DNA from: a virus
IMG/VR virus record: IMGVR_UViG_3300035523_000062
Coordinates: 1 to 43,700 of that record
Strand: one strand, 5' to 3'
DNA length: 43,700 nt
Shown one piece after another: positions 16,715-24,701 of this stretch. The notes beneath the pieces were generated by a model that saw only the letters and a list, made by a program, of their open reading frames with translations, did no database searches and had not been told where the DNA came from. The position numbers and the translations under genes are program-made. Position 1 is the stretch's first letter. Each line of letters begins with the position of its first letter.

Positions 16715-17718
16715 TAGTTGGTGAGGCGGAAGGTCGGGTTGGTGTAGGTGGTGGTGGCGACGATCTGCCGCGCCACACCCGCCCCCAGGTGAGCCACCAC
16801 GAAGCCGTAGCGGTCCTTGAAGTAGCTGCCCGCCAGGGGATACTTCTCGTTGAAGCTCTCCTGGTACATCTTGAGGCCCTGCGCGGAGGGGTCGTAATGC
16901 ACCCGCTTGGCGATGGGGGCCAGGCTGCGATCGACCACGGCGAAGTACCCGCTGGGCACGTTGTCGTCGAAAACGAACTCGATGCCGGCGTACCGGATTC
17001 CGGAGCCGTAGGCGCCCTGATCCTGAGCCTTGATGCGCTCGGGAGTCGTCAGGCTGCTGGCCACCGAAATGTTCAGCAGTCCCTCAATGGTCGCCGCCGC
17101 GTCCGTATTGAAGAACGCGAGGAGGCTGTTGGGTCCCAGGCCGTAGCCGTGGTGACGGATGTGGGCCGCGGCAGCCGTCACGTGGCTGAGGGCCAGCGTG
17201 GTGGTGTTGATGCCCGCGAAGTGGGTGTGAGCGGACCCGAAGTGGGAGTTGTTCTTGTAGTTGGGGACGTCGGTCTCGCCGTTGTACCAGGAGGCCCGGT
17301 AGGCGGTCCCGACGGAGCCGGCGGTCTGGCTGGTGAAGAGGGTGCGGAAGAATTCCGCGTCCTCGCGCTCTGAGGCGCCCGCCATCACCGCGTCGAAGGT
17401 CTGCTGGAACTCGCCCGGCTTGGCGTCCTGCAGACCCTCAATGGTCCACATCACGCCGCTCTCGAAGCCCTCCAGGGGCACGGAGATGAGCCGGTAGCTC
17501 TGGCGCTGCGACTCAGGGCTGCCCCCGTCGGCGGAGCGCCGGAACTGGATGGGCGCCTGGGCGATCCGCATGACCTCGCGGACATCCCGGAAGCTCAGGT
17601 CATTGATCAGCGGGTTGACCGACTGGTTGTAGACCGCCAGTCCGTCCACGACCGCCTGAAGCATCTGGGTCTGGTCGGCAACCATCCCCTGGGCGTAGCC
17701 TACGCTGCCGCTTGCCAT
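16714..17718 (-). CDS. major capsid protein
   Basis: 334 residues after scaffold and decoration genes, the standard order. Features typical of HK97-fold capsid proteins encoded with DUF2190-type decoration proteins: an N-terminal helix region, FRDVREVMRIAQAPIQFRR, a long middle domain (HYDPSAQGLKMYQESFNEKY) and a C-terminus ending in the A-domain-like VVAHLGAGVARQIVATTTY. AAAGGAG lies 7 bases before ATG. No protease gene is visible, so maturation may not need cleavage of a prohead domain. Confidence 0.8.
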   Translation of the reverse strand: MASGSVGYAQGMVADQTQMLQAVVDGLAVYNQSVNPLINDLSFRDVREVMRIAQAPIQFRRSADGGSPESQRQSYRLISVPLEGFESGVMWTIEGLQDAKPGEFQQTFDAVMAGASEREDAEFFRTLFTSQTAGSVGTAYRASWYNGETDVPNYKNNSHFGSAHTHFAGINTTTLALSHVTAAAAHIRHHGYGLGPNSLLAFFNTDAAATIEGLLNISVASSLTTPERIKAQDQGAYGSGIRYAGIEFVFDDNVPSGYFAVVDRSLAPIAKRVHYDPSAQGLKMYQESFNEKYPLAGSYFKDRYGFVVAHLGAGVARQIVATTTYTNPTFRLTN

Positions 17719-17735
17719 GGTGCGCTCCTTTCAGC

Positions 17736-18143
17736 TTAGGCCAGGGTCGAGGTGCCGGCGACCTGGGCGGTCGCGAAGTAGCTGCCCAGGCTGAACAACA
17801 CCTTAGTTGCGCTGACGGCGACCCCCACAGGCTGAATCGCGGTGCCCGCGGTGGTCGGGCGGGTCTGGGTGACGCCCCCCGCCGTGTCGAGGTAAACGGT
17901 GCCACTGAGGGTCAGGCCGGTGAAGCCGTCCACGATGGCCCAGGTGGCGACCGCCACATACTGGTTGCTGGCGCCCTTGGCGGCCTTGACCGCGACCCCC
18001 ACCGCCTGCACGATGGCGCCGGAGGCATTGGTCGCCACGATGGCGTTGCCGGAGGAGTCCACTCCGACCAGCTTGCCCTCGGCGATGTCAGCAGCAGCGG
18101 CCGCCTTCAGGGTGAGGGTGTTACCCTGCTTGGTTACAGCCAT
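17736..18143 (-). CDS. capsid decoration / cement protein (DUF2190-like)
   Basis: 135 residues, Ala/Gly/Val/Thr-rich beta protein. The phrases LTLKAAAAADIAEGKLVGVD, VGVAVKAAKG and LSGTVYLDTAGGVTQTRP match the DUF2190 capsid cement family, which trims and stabilises the capsid surface. It is located between scaffold and capsid genes, as in many siphoviruses. Confidence 0.75.
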   Translation of the reverse strand: MAVTKQGNTLTLKAAAAADIAEGKLVGVDSSGNAIVATNASGAIVQAVGVAVKAAKGASNQYVAVATWAIVDGFTGLTLSGTVYLDTAGGVTQTRPTTAGTAIQPVGVAVSATKVLFSLGSYFATAQVAGTSTLA

Positions 18144-18159
18144 GTTGGTCTCTCCCGAA

Positions 18160-18720
18160 TCAGCCGCCGGGCATCACCCGCCCCCGAAGAGAGCGGTAGG
18201 TGCTCTTGGTCTGATCCACGGTGGGGCCGTTCGAGCCTCCGGGGTTGCGCCCCCCGGAGTTCGGTAGGCCACCTGCGGGCTTCAGCTTGTCGGCTGCCTC
18301 CCGCGCCTGCGCGAGCCATGACAGTTGCTTCTGCGGGGGTCCCTCGGGAAGCAGCGCCTGCAGCTCCGGAGGCAGAGCCGCCTTCTGGCGCTCCACCTCG
18401 GTGGTCACGACGGCCGTCAGCTCCTGCACCTGGGGCGCCAACTGCTCGGCCAGCGCCGCCTTCTCGGCGAGCTTCTGGGCCTCCGACTTGCTGGCTTCCT
18501 CGATGCCGGAGAGCTTGGCTTCCGCCGCCTCGCGCTTCTTCTGCTCCGCCTCGAACAGCCGCCTGAACTTGGCTGCCTCGCCGTCCTGCTCGCCCTCGCC
18601 CGGTTTGGGGGCGGGAGGTGTCGCGGGGGGCGGGGTGCCTGCCGGGGGCGGGGTGCCTGCCGGGGGCGGGGTGCCTGCCGGGGGCGGGGTGCCTGGGGTC
18701 CCGCTCGGTTCCTCTGCCAT
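18160..18720 (-). CDS. scaffold protein with Pro-rich repeat N-terminus
   Basis: 186 residues from ATG at 18720, preceded by AGGAGGAGA. N-terminal residues 5-35 are a perfect repeat of GTPPPA, then a charged coiled coil (about 40-125, FRRLFEAEQKKREAAEAKL) and a basic C-terminus (TYRSLRGRVMPGG), the general plan of phage scaffolds, in which the C-terminus binds the capsid protein. A longer frame extends upstream through the terminator but lacks a ribosome site. Assignment comes from composition and position before the capsid gene. Confidence 0.75.
   Translation of the reverse strand: MAEEPSGTPGTPPPAGTPPPAGTPPPAGTPPPATPPAPKPGEGEQDGEAAKFRRLFEAEQKKREAAEAKLSGIEEASKSEAQKLAEKAALAEQLAPQVQELTAVVTTEVERQKAALPPELQALLPEGPPQKQLSWLAQAREAADKLKPAGGLPNSGGRNPGGSNGPTVDQTKSTYRSLRGRVMPGG
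18626..18695 (-). repeat. 18-bp tandem repeat coding for GTPPPA
   Basis: Three full 18-base copies (18626-18643, 18644-18661, 18662-18679) and one of 16 bases (18680-18695), identical in sequence. They encode the Pro-rich N-terminus of the scaffold protein. Perfect identity implies recent slippage or expansion. Confidence 0.9.
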
Positions 18721-18742
18721 GGGGTCTCCTCCTGTTGCCAAA

Positions 18743-18758
18743 CGTGCGCGAGCGCACG
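18743..18758. promoter_or_regulatory. palindrome CGTGCGC-N2-GCGCACG upstream of scaffold gene
   Basis: Perfect 7-base arms, centred about 30 bases upstream of the scaffold start. A close relative of this dyad lies at 24931-24947 ahead of the late operon. It may be an operator; that is a guess from the shared core CGTGCG/CGCACG. Confidence 0.4.
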
Positions 18759-18807
18759 ACAGGGTCTCGGCTGGCGCAAGTGCCTGCTCCGGGCCGTCCG
18801 GGTCAAA

Positions 18808-18836
18808 ACGCAAAAGGCCCACCCGTAGGGTGAGCC
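18808..18836 (-). terminator. intrinsic terminator upstream of scaffold gene
   Basis: Minus-strand stem GGCTCACCC / GGGTGGGCC with a 3-base loop, then TTTTGCGTTTTG. One pair is G.U on this strand. It separates packaging/portal genes from the capsid genes. The 219-base gap between genes holds this element and the dyad at 18743 and no gene. Confidence 0.7.
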
Positions 18837-18939
18837 TCAGTCAAAGCTGTAGGTTGGGGGCGCCTATCGGACGGGCGTTACCCAGTCCGCGGCCTCATAG
18901 AGCCAGTAGGCCAGCCATAGGCGCAGCGCGTGCGAGAGG

Positions 18940-19209
18940 TCAGTCAGCCACCGCCTCATAGGTCGCCTCGAAGATGTCGGGCTTGCAGGGGTAGACCTCT
19001 CCCGCGATGCCGCGAATCACGTAGTCACCGGGGCTCGCGCTCATGTCGCCTTCCAACGTCTCAATGACGACCGGAAGCCCCATGACCTGGGCTGCCTCAA
19101 GTGCCATCTGGCTCATGCCTGGGTACGCGAACGCCAGGACCTCGGCTTGGTTCTTGCCCGTGAACTGGACGGCCTCCACCACCACCGGCTTCTTGCGGTA
19201 CCTCGCCAT
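18940..19209 (-). CDS. small phage protein of a widespread unknown family
   Basis: 89 residues from ATG at 19209 (AGGAAGG 6 bases upstream; an in-frame GTG two codons earlier is less likely). MARYRKKPVVVEAVQF at the start and GDYVIRGIAGEVYPCKPDIF at the end form the signature of a common small phage protein whose function is unknown. Its place among head genes is not informative, because family members occur in varied positions. Confidence 0.75.
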   Translation of the reverse strand: MARYRKKPVVVEAVQFTGKNQAEVLAFAYPGMSQMALEAAQVMGLPVVIETLEGDMSASPGDYVIRGIAGEVYPCKPDIFEATYEAVAD

Positions 19210-19221
19210 GCTCACCCTTCC

Positions 19222-19599
19222 TCAGTCGGTAACCGGGGCCATTCGGGGCCCAAGCAGCCTCAGACGACGGAACCTCTGGCGGCCACTCCAGCCCAGAATC
19301 AGGCCGACCTCGTAGTAGGTCGCGAGGTCGGGCCTCGCATCCCCTCGCGTCCGCCATCCTGCTGACAGGGGGCCCACGATCACACGAAACAGCCATTGCT
19401 GGGAACACTGCCCGATGGGCGCCGCGACCTTCAGCATCAGGCGGGGTTGCCACCAGGGGATGCGGTACACCTGGCGTCCCGTGGGTGGCAGCCTCGCGAG
19501 CCCAAAAGCGAGCGTCCCGAACCGCAGGCCCAAGAGAGCCCAGGCTTCAGTCTGCGAGCTGTATGTCCCTGGTCGCCAGTAGAACCTTAGTCTCCTCAT
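19222..19599 (-). CDS. hypothetical protein, Trp/Arg/Leu-rich
   Basis: 125 residues, not recognised. It is rich in Trp, Arg and Leu, with several amphipathic stretches (WALLGLRFGTLAFGLARLPP) and possible membrane association. Its ATG overlaps the stop of the MuF-like gene (ATGA) and it fills the space between two accepted genes, which argues that it is translated, though composition is odd. Confidence 0.5.
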   Translation of the reverse strand: MRRLRFYWRPGTYSSQTEAWALLGLRFGTLAFGLARLPPTGRQVYRIPWWQPRLMLKVAAPIGQCSQQWLFRVIVGPLSAGWRTRGDARPDLATYYEVGLILGWSGRQRFRRLRLLGPRMAPVTD

Positions 19600-20384
19600 C
19601 CTTCCTCCGCGTTTGTGAAGCCCTTAGCCCCTGTGTTGGTGACCACGACGCACTTACACGCTGTGAGGCAGGCGCTACTCCCGTCACCGGGCCACCGCGT
19701 GAACTCCGAGAGCGGCCGCCAGCCCTGCGAGGCCTCCTCGATGCAGTCCTGGCAGTGCTCGGCGTTGCCCAGCACCCACAGGCCCATCACCTCGCCCGGT
19801 AGGCCCTGGAGCGGAGAGCCGCCCAGCCTCGCCTCTAGCGGCGTGGTGCCCGGCTGCAGCTCCGCCGCCACCAGGTCTCCGGTCGGCCCGCTGCCCAGGC
19901 CTCCGGTCGCTGCAGTGCCCGCCGTCCCCTCCTGTGCCGCCTGCGTCCGCAGGGCCGTCGCCCAGGCCTCGTTCGCTGTGCCGGTGAGTCGCTGCCCGTA
20001 CAGCACCGCCCTCGCCTTGCGACCCGCTCCCGTGGCTGCCCTCGCCACCGCTCGCCCCGCGTCCGTGGCACCCTCGGTCGCCGCCTTCACGTCCGACAGG
20101 AAGCCCCGCAGGAAGCTGACCTGCGCCAGCGCTACCCGCTCGCCCACAGGAGCCGCGAGGAGCTGCTGGAGCTCCTGAGAGCCCAGGGCACGCGCCCGCA
20201 GATACCCGAGGGTCGCGGCCGCCCGGTGCGCCTTCAGCAGCAGGGTCCGACCCCGCGCCTGCGCCTCCTGAGCCGTGAGGTCGCCACGCCGGTACCGGGC
20301 GAGCAGCAGGAAGAGGGCGTAGGACAGGCGGCGCTTCAGCTTGCGGAGGCCCTCGTCGGTCTGCTGCTCGGGGTCGTCAGGCAT
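19596..20384 (-). CDS. MuF/SPP1 gp7-like head morphogenesis protein
   Basis: 262 residues after the portal, where minor head (MuF-type) proteins lie. Residues 10-130 are helical with an Ala-rich region. The C-terminus has the conserved phrase of the MuF-like family: NAEHCQDCIEEASQGWRPLS, followed by TRWPGDGSSACLTACKCVV; the four Cys/His positions suggest a metal site. Members enter the capsid and help DNA exit or assembly. The family match is by motif and position. Confidence 0.7.
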   Translation of the reverse strand: MPDDPEQQTDEGLRKLKRRLSYALFLLLARYRRGDLTAQEAQARGRTLLLKAHRAAATLGYLRARALGSQELQQLLAAPVGERVALAQVSFLRGFLSDVKAATEGATDAGRAVARAATGAGRKARAVLYGQRLTGTANEAWATALRTQAAQEGTAGTAATGGLGSGPTGDLVAAELQPGTTPLEARLGGSPLQGLPGEVMGLWVLGNAEHCQDCIEEASQGWRPLSEFTRWPGDGSSACLTACKCVVVTNTGAKGFTNAEEG

Positions 20385-20391
20385 CGTCGTG

Positions 20392-20745
20392 TTACCTGCA
20401 GTCGGACGCGGCGAAGAAGCTCCGAAGTAAGCCCTGGATGGTCTGGCGCAGGGTTGGCTTGCTCCCTGGCTCCGGTCCCGCGTCCTGAAGAGCCGTGAAG
20501 TGTAGCTTGCAGGGCTGTCCCCATGTCGTTGGATTCTGGCAGAAGACCTCCCAACCGTGCTCTGAGTAGCGGCTGGTCAGGTCGCTGATCAGCGCAGGAC
20601 CGAAGCAGCGCCCGTCCGGGAACTCGCACTCAATCTCGCGACTCCCCGAGGCCAGCCGCTTGTCGACACACTCCTCTGCCCCAGCGACGTACTCTTCCCA
20701 GGACCTTCTCTCCCGGTCCTTCGCCTCCCATGGCGTCAGTGCCAT
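20392..20745 (-). CDS. hypothetical protein in the portal-head interval
   Basis: 117 residues from ATG at 20745, which overlaps the stop of the previous gene (TGATG). A longer frame upstream reads out of frame through the previous gene and is ignored. Contains WEEYVAGAEECVDKRLASG and four cysteines; charged N-terminus. No family is recognised. Confidence 0.6.
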   Translation of the reverse strand: MALTPWEAKDRERRSWEEYVAGAEECVDKRLASGSREIECEFPDGRCFGPALISDLTSRYSEHGWEVFCQNPTTWGQPCKLHFTALQDAGPEPGSKPTLRQTIQGLLRSFFAASDCR

Positions 20746-20939
20746 CAGTCCGCGCCCGCCAACGCACCCGGCTCCAGGCCGGCCTGCGTCCATGCGTTCA
20801 TGATGGTCGCCCACATCTCAGTGGCCATCTTCTCCATCTCCGCGATGGTTGTGGTTCCTGGCAGCCTTCGGAACAAGAGGTTGTTGACCTCGTTCTTCAG
20901 CTCGTTGGCCCACCAGTCCATGTCTGTCTCTGGATTCAC
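20745..20939 (-). CDS. small hypothetical protein after portal
   Basis: 64 residues, acidic and helical (MNPETDMDWWANELKNEVNN, TTTIAEMEKMATEMWATIMN). ATGA overlap with the portal stop and TGATG overlap with the next gene mark it as a coupled gene of the late operon. Not recognised. Confidence 0.6.
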   Translation of the reverse strand: MNPETDMDWWANELKNEVNNLLFRRLPGTTTIAEMEKMATEMWATIMNAWTQAGLEPGALAGAD

Positions 20940-22462
20940 TCTGCCCCCTCACCCTCTCCGGCGCCTTCCCGCGCCTGCCCCTGGGCCAAGTTGTCTTCCT
21001 CGGCCGCCACAATCTCATCGAACTTGGCGAGCAGCTCCTCAACCGCCGTCGCGATGTCCTGCTCGGTCGGAGCCTGCGCCAGGGCCGCCTTCTGCCCCGG
21101 AGCGCCTGGCTTGCCCGCCGGCATCCCCTTGCCGCCCGCCATCGCGCCAGGAGGCCCCTGTAGGGCCATGGGGGCGGGCGCGGCGGCCTCCAGCAACTTC
21201 TGCTCCACCACCACGCGCTTGAGCTCGTCGCCGGGGTTCTCGATTCCGAGCGTCGTCATGGCTGTCCGCCGGCTCTTGAGCTTGTTGGTGACCAGCGAGA
21301 CCTCATCGGCCACCAACGCCGCCACGTCCTCCGGGACCGCGCAGGGCCACCGCACATTCACGGCCTCCAGCGGCACGTCATGGCCCGCCGTCACCAGCGC
21401 CCGCCACATCACGCGCTCCAGCGCCGGACCCCAGTTGGCCTGCTTCATGGCGGTCTTCGCCAGCAGCGGCCCGTAGAGGATGCGGAGCGCCACGCCGCTG
21501 ATCTGCGAAAGCCCGCTGTCCGCTTGCCCGAAGGCGACGGCCGGAACCTGGCTCACCTCGGCGATAGCGTTGCGGATGCGAGTCAGCTGCTCCTCGACCG
21601 CCGGGACGTTGCCACTCCACTCCAGGAAGTGCGCGTCGGCGTTCTCGCCTGGAAGCCAGAGCACCGTCCGCATGTCCTTCTTGATCTCGTCGCTCTTCTG
21701 GACGCCCTGGATCACGATCGTCGGGCCGGCGTAGTAGTCGATGATCTGGGTCTGCTTGCCGCACAGGTGATCGTACTGCTCCACCAGGTCCAGGATGCCG
21801 TCCAGGTCGCTGAGCCCGTAGGCGCTCCCCGGCACCGAGAGGTTGCGGACCCACGCGGCCGGCAGCACGTCGTAGGTCAGGCTCCGGCTCGTGTCCTCCG
21901 TGTCGCCGTCGTAGACCGTCAGGCTGGTCTCATCGTAGATCTCCCGATGCAGGATCCGTTCGCCCTGGCGGTCCGTGACCTCGTAGGCGATCTCCAGGCC
22001 GATCAGCTTGCTGTAGTCGGCGCCGTCGAAGGTGGGCAGGCACAGGCTCGGGTCGATGCACTCCACGCGAGGCTGACCGTCGGCGCCCTGGGTCGCCAGC
22101 AGTACCGCGTCCCCGTAGATGCCCGCCGTCAGGGCGTGCTCCAGCATGGCGCGGTCGCTGCCAGAGCGGTCCCAGATGCCCTCAGCGGTCGCCGTCGCTG
22201 CCTCGTCGTCGTCCACCTCCCAGCCCAACGCGCCTCCGCACAGGAAGGCAGCGCCCAGGTTGGCGATGGGGCGGCTGAAGTTGAAGGCAACCCGCTTGGT
22301 CTCCGTGGGGACGGAGCTGCCCAGGGTGCCCCGCACGCTGTAGCCCTGATAGGCCCGCAGGCAGCGCGCATACCCCGCCTTGCGGCGGGTGTCCTGCTGC
22401 TGGAACTCCAGGCTCCCGCTCTGGCGCCTCCGACCGAAACCCAGACTCTGCAGCCAGCCCAT
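20936..22462 (-). CDS. portal protein (SPP1 gp6-like)
   Basis: 508 residues directly after terL, the invariant position of portal. Sequence marks include ALTAGIYGDAVLLATQ, VLPAAWVRNLSVPGSAYGLS, DLDGILDLVEQYDHLCGKQT and SGVALRILYGPLLAKT, the pattern of SPP1 gp6-type portals, with a Pro/Ala/Glu-rich C-terminus. The dodecameric ring at the vertex binds terminase and later the connector. ATG shares one base with the terL stop (TGATG). Confidence 0.85.
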   Translation of the reverse strand: MGWLQSLGFGRRRQSGSLEFQQQDTRRKAGYARCLRAYQGYSVRGTLGSSVPTETKRVAFNFSRPIANLGAAFLCGGALGWEVDDDEAATATAEGIWDRSGSDRAMLEHALTAGIYGDAVLLATQGADGQPRVECIDPSLCLPTFDGADYSKLIGLEIAYEVTDRQGERILHREIYDETSLTVYDGDTEDTSRSLTYDVLPAAWVRNLSVPGSAYGLSDLDGILDLVEQYDHLCGKQTQIIDYYAGPTIVIQGVQKSDEIKKDMRTVLWLPGENADAHFLEWSGNVPAVEEQLTRIRNAIAEVSQVPAVAFGQADSGLSQISGVALRILYGPLLAKTAMKQANWGPALERVMWRALVTAGHDVPLEAVNVRWPCAVPEDVAALVADEVSLVTNKLKSRRTAMTTLGIENPGDELKRVVVEQKLLEAAAPAPMALQGPPGAMAGGKGMPAGKPGAPGQKAALAQAPTEQDIATAVEELLAKFDEIVAAEEDNLAQGQAREGAGEGEGAE

Positions 22463-23889
22463 CAGCGGTTCCCCCAGAACTCAGCGTAGAGCTCGTCGTC
22501 GGTCTGAAGCTCCATCGGCACTGCTAGTTCGTTGAAGGCGTCGGCCGCGGCGTCCACCTGGTCGTCATGGGCGCCGCCCGGGAAGGCTCGGAGCTCCTCC
22601 ACAAAGGCCTTGTTCCAGGCGCCCCGCACCAGTGTGACGTTCCCGGCGTTCACCTGCGAACTGAAGGGGTCGGCCCTCACCGACTTATCGCCGCTGACCT
22701 TGTGGGTCTTGGCGGTCCAGCCGGCGAGCTTGCGGACAAAGGCCTTCGCGGTATCGACGCCCGCGCTGCCGGGGTCCTGGGGGCCCAGGATCGGCACCTC
22801 GCGCCCGTCCAACTCCGCCGTGCTCCTGATCTCGCGGTCGCGATGGTCGGTGGACCATTGGCCCCACGCGATATTGAGCACGAAATAACGGCCCTCCCGG
22901 TCCACCCCCATCTTGACGCCGGCCGTATAGTCGCCGTCATCCTCGGTGGCGGCCAGGTCCCAGGCTCGCACCAACCGAAGCCCCACCGGCGCGGCGTCCA
23001 CGTACTGGAGCTGTGAGACCTTGAAGAAGGCACCCTCTCGGGGCGTCGGGTGCTGCTGGTAGAGCGCTCCAAAGCTGTAGGTGCCCAGCACCTTCTGAGC
23101 CCGCCCGAGGGCCTCCTCGTCGTAGCGCTCCGGACACAGGGCCTCGCCGGGGTTGCGGCCCAGCGGGTCGTTCTCCTCCGCCAGGGCCGGGAGGTTCACC
23201 ACCTCCCAGGTTTCGCCCTCGCCGCTCTCCATCTCGGCCAGAAGCCGGCCCGCCAGGTCGTCCTCATGCCAGCGGGTCATGATGAGGACGATGGCGCAGC
23301 CAGGCTCCTGGCGTGTCCACAGGTCGTCCGTGTACCAGTCCCAGACTCGGTTCCGGTAGGTCTCGCTCTCCGCCTCGGCCCGGTTCTTCACCGGGTCGTC
23401 AATCAGGATCAGGTGGCCGCCCTGGCCCGTGATGCCGGAGCCCACGCCGATACTGCGGTAGCCGCCGCCCTCGGGGGTCTCCCAGTCGTCTACGGCCGTG
23501 CGGTCGGAGGCCAGCGTGATTCGACGCTCCGCGATACGCCGGCTCTTGCGCCCAAACTTGCTCGCGAAGCTGCTGTTGTAGGCGCCAACGATGATGCGGG
23601 TTTCGGGGTTCTGCTCCAGCCGGTAGACCGGATACCGAACCGTCAGCATCTCCGACTTGCCGTGGCGCGGTGGCATGAAGACCATGGCGCGCCGGCACTC
23701 GCCGGAGGTCACCCGCGCCAGCAGCTCCTGAACCTTCAGCAGGTGGGGCCACTCCCAATGCCAGGAGGGCGTGACCTGCTCCAGCCAGGGGCGGAACTCA
23801 GTCGGACTGTTCTCCCTCCTCGGCTCCTCGCTGGAGGGCTTCGAGAAGGCGAATCGCTTTGTCGGTCTGAACGCCGTGGAGGATCGCAA
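22462..23889 (-). CDS. terL: terminase large subunit (ATPase-nuclease); start uncertain
   Basis: The conserved protein begins near EFRPWLEQVTPSWHWEWPHL (about 23,805). Counting from the TTG used here: Walker A-like MPPRHGKSEM at about 72-81, Walker B HLILIDDP at about 159-166, RNase H-like nuclease acids in RAWDLAATEDDGDYTAG, and a closing HDDQVDAAADAF. It cuts and pumps DNA into the head through the portal. The start is unclear: no ATG or GTG occurs in frame near the terS stop. TTG at 23889 is the nearest candidate but has no ribosome site; ATG at 23994 and TTG at 24021 lie deep inside terS. The terL frame is +1 relative to terS and would continue at once if ribosomes skipped a base at the terS TGA (GAC TGA GTT). 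Confidence 0.85.
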   Translation of the reverse strand: MRSSTAFRPTKRFAFSKPSSEEPRRENSPTEFRPWLEQVTPSWHWEWPHLLKVQELLARVTSGECRRAMVFMPPRHGKSEMLTVRYPVYRLEQNPETRIIVGAYNSSFASKFGRKSRRIAERRITLASDRTAVDDWETPEGGGYRSIGVGSGITGQGGHLILIDDPVKNRAEAESETYRNRVWDWYTDDLWTRQEPGCAIVLIMTRWHEDDLAGRLLAEMESGEGETWEVVNLPALAEENDPLGRNPGEALCPERYDEEALGRAQKVLGTYSFGALYQQHPTPREGAFFKVSQLQYVDAAPVGLRLVRAWDLAATEDDGDYTAGVKMGVDREGRYFVLNIAWGQWSTDHRDREIRSTAELDGREVPILGPQDPGSAGVDTAKAFVRKLAGWTAKTHKVSGDKSVRADPFSSQVNAGNVTLVRGAWNKAFVEELRAFPGGAHDDQVDAAADAFNELAVPMELQTDDELYAEFWGNR

Positions 23890-24169
23890 GCTCGGAGGCG
23901 TGCTGTTCCTTGAGCCAGGCCGGGTCTCGGAAGTGCCGAGCTTGAACAGCAAGGGTCGTGAGGGTTTCCTCGAGGTAGGTGAAGAGGAGCTCATCGGCCC
24001 GCTCTGCTTTTTGGGTTGCAACGTGTTGCAACGCCTCCGGCTGCTCCGCGCGCCACCGGCTGCAGGTCGACTTGTCGATGCCGTAGCGCTTGGCGACCTC
24101 GCAGATGCCCTGGCCTGCCATCAGCGCAGCCATCACGGCGGCCTTGACCTCGGGGGTATGTGGTCGCAT
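23798..24169 (-). CDS. terS: terminase small subunit (HTH DNA-binding)
   Basis: 123 residues. N-terminal helix-turn-helix (TPEVKAAVMAALMAGQGICE, VAKRYGIDKSTCSRWRAEQP, residues 5-45) followed by a helical oligomerisation region (DELLFTYLEETLTTLAVQAR). This plan and its place before terL identify the subunit that recognises the packaging site. No strong ribosome site precedes the ATG. Palindromes upstream (24191-24338) may be its binding target. Confidence 0.8.
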   Translation of the reverse strand: MRPHTPEVKAAVMAALMAGQGICEVAKRYGIDKSTCSRWRAEQPEALQHVATQKAERADELLFTYLEETLTTLAVQARHFRDPAWLKEQHASELAILHGVQTDKAIRLLEALQRGAEEGEQSD

Positions 24170-24190
24170 GGCAGTATCTCAGGGTAGGGG

Positions 24191-24231
24191 CCCGCCGGCA
24201 GGTGAGAGGAAGGGCAGAGCCTGCCGGCGGG
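24191..24231. repeat. 12-bp inverted repeat upstream of terS
   Basis: CCCGCCGGCAGG at 24191-24202 and its exact complement at 24220-24231, with a 17-base loop. Neither strand shows a U-run after the stem, so it does not look like a terminator. It lies in the 174-base gap between the first late gene and terS. Confidence 0.6.
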
Positions 24232-24260
24232 TTGGCTGGTGGAGCCATCTAGGTCGGGAG

Positions 24261-24338
24261 CGAGGGCCCTCGTCGTGCGCCTGGGCCCCGGCTCCCTCCG
24301 GCTTGCGAGGGCCGGGTGTGCGCCGCGTGTTCGGCGCA
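24261..24338. repeat. further palindromes in the pre-terS gap
   Basis: CGAGGGCCCTCG (24261-24272) is a perfect 12-base palindrome. TGCGCCG (24319-24325) and CGGCGCA (24332-24338) form a 7-pair stem with a 6-base loop. Together with the repeat at 24191-24231 they make the gap dyad-rich; a cos/pac or terminase-binding role is inferred only. Confidence 0.45.
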
Positions 24339-24343
24339 AAGGG

Positions 24344-24682
24344 TTAGCCGATCGTGACCGTCACGCTGTCGAGGAGCTGCCGCTCGTACTCGCGGCGGGT
24401 GAGCTTACCCTTGGGCAGCCAGGGCCTGCCGTGGGGGCCTCGGTCGTCCGAGAAGGCCGCGATCTGGGGAGTCTGCTTGCCGCGCTCAGGGCGGCTGTAA
24501 TCCTGGGCGGCCCGGGCCTCGTCGGCCAGGTCCCCGGCGGGGGCGGGTAGTACGTGGGTCAGGCGCAGGGGACGCGCGGGCTTCTGAGCCTCTGCCTCGC
24601 GGCGTTTGCGCTCCTCCAGGGCCTGGATGGGCCCCTTCCAGCTAGACGCCTCGTTCCCTCTCCGCCATGCCGCCACGCTCAT
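24344..24682 (-). CDS. first late-operon gene, hypothetical charged protein
   Basis: 112 residues from ATG at 24682 (a G-rich site lies 5 bases upstream; an earlier ATG at 24700 lies in the hairpin tract). Basic and Pro-rich (MSVAAWRRGNEASSWKGPIQ, ALEERKRREAEAQKPARP, WLPKGKLTRREYERQLLDSV). No family is recognised. Its place before terS suggests a packaging-related helper, but small HNH or regulatory proteins also occur here; no HNH motif is seen. Confidence 0.5.
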   Translation of the reverse strand: MSVAAWRRGNEASSWKGPIQALEERKRREAEAQKPARPLRLTHVLPAPAGDLADEARAAQDYSRPERGKQTPQIAAFSDDRGPHGRPWLPKGKLTRREYERQLLDSVTVTIG

Positions 24683-24701
24683 ACGCACCCCCCAATGCAA
24701 A

